Assembly: GCA_964619555.1 (NCBI GenBank) | Contig: CAZUDV010000002.1 | Span: 124,001 to 188,000 of the forward strand | Source of the DNA: JAGOPY01 sp964619555 | Lineage (GTDB): Bacteria > Bacteroidota > Bacteroidia > Bacteroidales > JAGOPY01 | DNA: 64,000 nt | Direction: 5' to 3' | Shown here: piece after piece, positions 59,592 to 64,000 of the stretch | Position numbering within the stretch: position 1 is the first letter of the stretch | How the letters are laid out: each line of letters starts with the position of its first letter | Notes under the pieces: generated by a model | The model's database searches: none | What the model was told of the DNA's origin: nothing | The model's input: the letters and a program-made list of their open reading frames with translations, nothing else | Made by a program: the position numbers and the translations under genes

Positions 59592-60046
59592 GCCGTCAGC
59601 CTGGTTTGTCGCTGCCGCCGCAAGGCGGGAGAGGAAAGTCGGGACAACGCAGGGCGCCATACTTCCTAACGGGAAGGGGATCCCGGGTAAACCGGGGTTC
59701 ACAGAAAGTGCCACAGAAAATAACCGTCCCGACCTGGTCGGGATAAGGGTGAAAACGCGGGGTAAGAGCCCACGCCTCAGGATGGTGACATTCTGAGGGG
59801 GTAAACCTTATGGGTTGCAAGGCTAAATATGTTCCGATCAGGGTAAACGGTTTCCCGAAAATCATTTACCCTCATCATGCGGCCCGCGTGAATCCGTTGA
59901 AAAGCGGAATCGGAACGGGTAGGCTGCTTAAGCCTGGCGGTGACGTCAGGCGTAGATAAATGACAGACGAACCCGGTTGCAGGGACGCAAAATATTGCGT
60001 TCCTGCCACCGGGTGGACAGAATCCTGCTTACAGGGCTGACAGCAC
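59592..60046 (+). ncRNA. rnpB: RNase P RNA (catalytic RNA component)
   Basis: This is the catalytic RNA of ribonuclease P, which trims the 5' leader of tRNA precursors. The universal core is present: GAGGAAAGTCGGGAC (59631-59645, the P4 5' strand region) and, near the 3' end, AGATAAATGACAGACG (59954 onwards), with ACAGAATCCTGCTTAC (60018 onwards) before the end. The closing helix P1 pairs GTCAGCCTG (59595-59603) with CAGGGCTGAC (60032-60041). About 455 bases is slightly long for an A-type RNA. It has its own -7 element and is followed by an intrinsic terminator. No protein is coded in this stretch. Confidence 0.95.
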
Positions 60047-60056
60047 CTTATTACGG

Positions 60057-60095
60057 AGGCTGGTCCGGGATCCCGGGCCAGCCTTTGCCTTTTTA
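60057..60095 (+). terminator. Intrinsic terminator of rnpB
   Basis: A GC-rich stem AGGCTGG/CCAGCCT (60057-60063 with 60078-60084) with an inner CCGGGATCCCGG palindrome, followed by TTGCCTTTTTA. It closes the RNase P RNA unit. Confidence 0.85.
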
Positions 60096-60205
60096 TAGCA
60101 TTCCGGATCCAATCCCGGCAATAATTAATCAGATTGACCGTTGGTATTAAACATAATTTGTTGATAAGTTCAAATGACCTAATATTCGCTTATCGCCTGT
60201 TTACC

Positions 60206-60213
60206 TACATTTG
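60206..60213 (+). promoter_or_regulatory. -7 promoter element for the TPR gene (TACATTTG)
   Basis: Exact TAnnTTTG match 17 bases before the ATG at 60231. Confidence 0.5.
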
Positions 60214-60230
60214 ACACTCCTGAAGAATTA

Positions 60231-63200
60231 ATGAAGATGAGAATTTACCTCAATTGGACACTATTGTCCTTAACGGCTGCATTGTTCCTCTCAAATGCGG
60301 CCAAAGGACAGGAATCAGCGATCTACAACCAGCCGGGCAGGGACTATCTCCTCGCCTCTGAACTCTTCCAGAAAAAACACTACGGCGCTGCCCGATTCAT
60401 GTTCGATGACCTGACGGATCAGCAAAGCAATTCGGATTTCCCCCCACAGCCTGACATGGAATTCATGGACGCCATCAGCGCTACCGAAATGACCAATGCA
60501 GATGGACCGGCCAGGGTCAGCAACTTTGTGAACGACTATCCAGAAAATGCGCTAAAAGGAGAAGCCAGCTTTTACCTGGGGAAAAACCTTTTCCGCGAAA
60601 ACAAATACAAGGAGGCGATACGGGCCCTCCAGGAAGTCGATGCAGCGAAACTTAGCCGGGAAAGCCGGGAGGAACTGAATTTCATGCTCGGTTATGCCCA
60701 GCTTAAGTCCGGAAATATCACCGCTGCCAAAGGAAATTTCCAGAGGATAACCAATCAGAAATCACCCTATTACGGGCAGGCTAAATATTTTCTGGCCCAT
60801 ATCGACTATCTCTCAGGAAATTATCAGCAGGCTTTAAAGTCTTTTGAACAAATTGAGAAAGACAGGAGATACTATAAAATTGTACCCATGTACAAAATCC
60901 AGATCTATCATTACCTGGGGGAGAATGAGAAGATCCTGGAATTGGGTCCGGCGATGGTGGAGTCATCCGCTACCACTAACAAGGCGGAAGTTGCCAGGAT
61001 CACCGCCAATGCCTGCTTCAATACAGGGGATTTTGAAAAAGCCGCCTACTATATGGATATCTTTGAAAGGACATCCAGAAGGACCATGACCCGGGAAGAT
61101 CAATACCTTCTTGGGTTCGTTTCTTATCTTGGCAAAGATTACAAAGGCGCCATCGGCAATTTCCAGGCGGCTATCAAACAAAATGATGCCCTTTCCCAAA
61201 ATGCCTGTTATTACCTGGGGATATGCTACAATGAAACCGGCCAGAAAAAATATGCCGCAAATGCATTTCTGTCAGCATACAAGGCTGGTTTTGACCCGGA
61301 AATAAATGAAGAATCGTTGTTCAACTATATCAAAATAGGTCTTGAATATCCTTCGAATCCATACAATGAAGCCATTTCCCTGCTGGAATCCTACCTGAAG
61401 GAAAATCCGGGTTCGCCCAGATCAAATGAAGGATATGGTTACCTGTCCCAATTATATCTTTCCTCCCGGAATTACAAACAAGCGCTGGTTTCCATCGAAA
61501 CCATGAACGACAGGACTCCCGTGCTGGATAAAGTTTACCAGCAGATCCTGCTTTACCGTGCCGGCGAGCTGTTCAACACCAATGATATGGACGCTGCCCT
61601 GGAATTGTACCAGCAAGCTTCCCGGTTATCTTACGATGAACCAGTTAAGGCAGAAGCCCTGTACTGGTCCGGTGAAATAGCCTATCGTCAGGGAAATTAT
61701 CCTTCGGCAATTAAATATTTCAGGGATTTTCTTGCCTCCAGGCAATCCAAATCCCTCCCGATATATCCGTTAGCTTATTACAACCTTGGTTACGCTTATT
61801 TCAACAGCGAGGAATATTCCAATGCCATTGCACAATTCAACAGGTTCCTGGAAACCGGCTATAGCAAGGACAGATCCCTCATTTCTGATGCGAATCTCAG
61901 GCTGGGAGATGCTTCTTTTATCTCCAACCATTATGATAAAGCCATATCGCATTATGACAAGGTCATCACGGCTAAAGAGAATTCAATGGATTACGCCCTT
62001 TATTACAAAGCCCTCAGTGAAGGGGCCAGGGGTGATTTTGCCAGAAAGATAGATGTATTGAAGGTCCTGGTGAACAATTATCCCAAATCGGGTTATGTGG
62101 ATGATGCTCTATATGAAATAGCCCTGTCTTATATTCTGCTGAACCAGGAAAGTCAGGCACTCACATGGTTTGACAGGCTTATCCGGGATTTCCCGACCAC
62201 CACCAAAGCTACACAGGCCTGGTTAAGAAAGGGATTCATTTATTATAACCGGGATGATAACAACCAGGCAATCAGCTCCTTTAAACATGTCATTGAGAAA
62301 TTTTCCACCTCCCAGGAAGCCCAGGAGGCCCTGGCAGCCCTCAAAAATATTTATGTGGAATCCGGGCAGGTTGAGCAATATTATACCTATGCGAGGAACC
62401 TTTCATTCGCCGAAATCGATGCTTCCGAGGAAGATTCGCTCAGTTACGAAGCTGCCGGAAATTTATACATGAAAGGACAATACGAACAGTCCATCCAGGC
62501 CTTCCGGAATTATATCGACCGGTTCCCGAACGGAGCATATGTCACCAATGCTCTTTTCAACATGGGGGAATGCAACCTGAAGGCAAACCGGAAGAACGAA
62601 GCTGTCGAATATTTTATGCAAGCCGCTTCAAGGCCAAAGTCCGGTTTCACGGAAATAGCCCTGGTCAAAGCCTCAAATATTGAATATTCGTCAGGAAACT
62701 ATGATGAAGCGCTGATTATCTTTGAGCAACTGGAAGTAAATGCTGAAAACCCGGATAACCTGGCGCAGGCACTTGCCGGTCAGATGAAGTGTCACCTGAA
62801 AGCTAAGAACTATTCGTCTGCGGCCGGTGCTGCTAGAAAATTACTGGACACCGGCCAGGCAGCGCAAGATGCCATCCAGGAGGCACATTTCGCCCTGGGG
62901 CACGGTTACCTGGCAGAAGATAATATAACGGAGGCTGCCACGGAATTCCGGATGATAGGCAGACTCAAAGGCTCTGAGATGGGTGCTGACGCCACTTATC
63001 AACTGGCATGGATCGCTTTCCAGACGGATAAGCTCAATGAAGCAGAAGACTACATTTACATTCTTTCTGAGGAATTCGCGGCATTTGACTATTGGGTAGC
63101 CAAAGGTTTCATCCTGCTGTCAGACGTATTTGTGAAAAACGGAAATACTTTTCAGGCCAGGCAAACTCTGCAAAGTGTCATCGATAATTATTCGGGACCA

Positions 63201-63251
63201 GAACTTGGTGAAATTGCCAGGTCAAAACTTGATTTACTTGAATCCGACTAA
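60231..63251 (+). CDS. Large exported tetratricopeptide-repeat protein
   Basis: A 1006-residue protein with a signal peptide (YLNWTLLSLTAALFLSNAAK, cleavage near GQES). The rest is an array of some twenty TPR and related helical repeats, for example AEALYWSGEIAYRQGNYPSA, YPLAYYNLGYAYFNSEEYSN and YVTNALFNMGECNLKANRKN. Such long TPR proteins in Bacteroidota are periplasmic scaffolds coded next to outer-membrane proteins; here the next gene begins directly after the stop codon and codes for one. Its own role is not defined. Confidence 0.85.
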   Translation: MKMRIYLNWTLLSLTAALFLSNAAKGQESAIYNQPGRDYLLASELFQKKHYGAARFMFDDLTDQQSNSDFPPQPDMEFMDAISATEMTNADGPARVSNFVNDYPENALKGEASFYLGKNLFRENKYKEAIRALQEVDAAKLSRESREELNFMLGYAQLKSGNITAAKGNFQRITNQKSPYYGQAKYFLAHIDYLSGNYQQALKSFEQIEKDRRYYKIVPMYKIQIYHYLGENEKILELGPAMVESSATTNKAEVARITANACFNTGDFEKAAYYMDIFERTSRRTMTREDQYLLGFVSYLGKDYKGAIGNFQAAIKQNDALSQNACYYLGICYNETGQKKYAANAFLSAYKAGFDPEINEESLFNYIKIGLEYPSNPYNEAISLLESYLKENPGSPRSNEGYGYLSQLYLSSRNYKQALVSIETMNDRTPVLDKVYQQILLYRAGELFNTNDMDAALELYQQASRLSYDEPVKAEALYWSGEIAYRQGNYPSAIKYFRDFLASRQSKSLPIYPLAYYNLGYAYFNSEEYSNAIAQFNRFLETGYSKDRSLISDANLRLGDASFISNHYDKAISHYDKVITAKENSMDYALYYKALSEGARGDFARKIDVLKVLVNNYPKSGYVDDALYEIALSYILLNQESQALTWFDRLIRDFPTTTKATQAWLRKGFIYYNRDDNNQAISSFKHVIEKFSTSQEAQEALAALKNIYVESGQVEQYYTYARNLSFAEIDASEEDSLSYEAAGNLYMKGQYEQSIQAFRNYIDRFPNGAYVTNALFNMGECNLKANRKNEAVEYFMQAASRPKSGFTEIALVKASNIEYSSGNYDEALIIFEQLEVNAENPDNLAQALAGQMKCHLKAKNYSSAAGAARKLLDTGQAAQDAIQEAHFALGHGYLAEDNITEAATEFRMIGRLKGSEMGADATYQLAWIAFQTDKLNEAEDYIYILSEEFAAFDYWVAKGFILLSDVFVKNGNTFQARQTLQSVIDNYSGPELGEIARSKLDLLESD

Positions 63252-64000
63252 ATGAGGAATGATCTTACATTGCTAAAAAGAAACAAGATGTTTGTAAATC
63301 TTCTAAAGTTAAAAAAGAACCGGATGGCATTGCCCCTGGTAATGCTCTTAGCCATTAACATCACTTACGGTCAGGGGAAAAATGAGGAAGTTACCATCAT
63401 TGCCCCTTATATTCCAAGTATACAGAACGCCTCAAAGGTCCCTTTCAGGCCTGAGGTCCAACCGTCGGTAAAAGCCCATGAACCTTTCGAATACCAATAT
63501 TTGACCAGGCAGATGGAGGTAACGACGGAACTGGACCCGCTGGAACCGATGAAATTCTCGGAAGAGCGGAAAGAAGACATCTACCGTAATTTCATTAAAG
63601 CCGGATTTGGAAATTACCTTACACCCTACCTGGAATTCATAGCCACTTCCGGCGAATCGGAAAAGTATCTCGCCGGAGCCCGGCTCAGGCATCATTCCTC
63701 CCAGGGCAAAATCAGGGATTATGCTGATAATTCCTACAGCCATAACCTGTTTGCTGCCAATGCATCAGCCTTTCTGAAACCCGGAACAATAAGCGGGGAG
63801 ATCGGTTATAACAGGGATATGGTGCATTATTACGGATTCCCGATCGACAGTTTCCCTGACCTCAACCTGTCTGGTGAGGACCTGAGACAAAGGTACCAGC
63901 ACTTCTGGTTATCGGTTGATTTTCAGGGACAAAACAAATCAAGGGAAAAACTGAAGTATAATATCGGAAGTGATTTTCATTTTTATAATGACCGTTTTGA
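63252..64000 (+). CDS. Outer-membrane beta-barrel protein, N-terminal part (cut by window end)
   Basis: An open frame of 249 codons starts at the base after the TPR gene stop (TAAATG) and runs off the window. A signal peptide is seen near residues 25-43 (ALPLVMLLAINITYGQG). The start could also be ATG 63288 or 63324. The mature part begins with a short Pro-rich stretch (VPFRPEVQPSVKAHEPFEYQ). From about residue 115 (YRNFIKAGFGNYLTPYLEFI) amphipathic beta strands follow, as in barrel proteins of the TonB receptor class without a clear plug. Translational coupling with the TPR protein suggests a joint function. Confidence 0.65.
   Translation, partial: MRNDLTLLKRNKMFVNLLKLKKNRMALPLVMLLAINITYGQGKNEEVTIIAPYIPSIQNASKVPFRPEVQPSVKAHEPFEYQYLTRQMEVTTELDPLEPMKFSEERKEDIYRNFIKAGFGNYLTPYLEFIATSGESEKYLAGARLRHHSSQGKIRDYADNSYSHNLFAANASAFLKPGTISGEIGYNRDMVHYYGFPIDSFPDLNLSGEDLRQRYQHFWLSVDFQGQNKSREKLKYNIGSDFHFYNDRF

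Noticed and set aside
59536..59865. Small open frames inside the RNase P RNA gene
   Set aside because: The stretch has the RNase P core, P1 helix and terminator; the frames are chance openings.
1..64000. CRISPR arrays, tRNA genes, insertion sequences or phage genes
   Set aside because: No repeat-spacer pattern, no T-loop plus acceptor pairing in gaps, no transposase, integrase or phage structural motifs were seen.

Overview
The window comes from a bacterium of the phylum Bacteroidota, most likely an environmental member of the Bacteroidia. The evidence is gene content and signals. There are type IX secretion (gliding-motility type and type A) C-terminal domains, TonB-dependent receptors with N-terminal carboxypeptidase-regulatory-like domains paired with DUF4249 lipoproteins, and DUF1573, DUF2851 and DUF2027/Smr proteins. 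The phylum's -7 promoter element TAnnTTTG recurs just ahead of many start codons on both strands. I found no prophage, transposase, CRISPR array or tRNA; the window is an ordinary chromosomal segment with some accessory islands. Gene identities come from reading protein motifs, not from database searches.

Left part (1-19.6 kb): this is mostly housekeeping. It holds the start of a ClpB-like AAA+ ATPase that lacks the N domain, a secreted protein with a gliding-motility C-terminal domain, and the run DUF1573 - yajC - ybbR-like - coaE. These are followed by dapD (divergent), ruvX - def - TPR lipoprotein, DUF2851, and a cell-division/RNA block (small coiled-coil protein, zapA, a 6S-like RNA, RNase Y). 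Then come ion and amino acid transporters (CPA2 antiporter with TrkA domains, AGCS symporter, two APC permeases), a helix-hairpin-helix membrane protein and a rhomboid protease.

Middle part (19.6-48.1 kb): two homologous TonB receptor/DUF4249 pairs flank an antisense endonuclease/phosphatase-family gene. Downstream is a strongly folded intergenic stretch leading into three secreted proteins of unknown role: a six-cysteine protein, a thioredoxin-like protein and a helical protein with a hydrophobic core segment. Metabolic and information genes follow: pdxB, transketolase, a methyltransferase with a T9SS-sorted protein, parE, the NAD(P)HX repair enzyme, rlmD, shikimate kinase, a von Willebrand A protein, a NagZ/beta-lactamase-type fusion, a second rhomboid and a Smr protein.

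Right part (48.2-64 kb): a copper-uptake operon encodes an OprC/NosA-type receptor with CxxxM and HxM ligands, a small lipoprotein, an MbnP-family protein and a MauG/MbnH-type di-haem protein. It is followed by a prolyl oligopeptidase and a YD-repeat-like protein. A compact five-gene redox/metal operon (Cys-rich membrane protein, DUF134 regulator, peroxiredoxin, DUF5320-like protein, NifX-like protein with a His-rich tail) has a perfect inverted repeat between its -33 and -7 promoter elements. Next are a MATE transporter, the RNase P RNA gene with terminator, a 1006-residue TPR protein and the start of an outer-membrane protein cut off by the window end.

The most promising candidates for something undescribed are the folded region plus three-gene secreted cluster (27.3-30.4 kb) and the DUF134-peroxiredoxin-NifX operon with its operator. 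The copper operon is a clear example of a known but thinly studied system.
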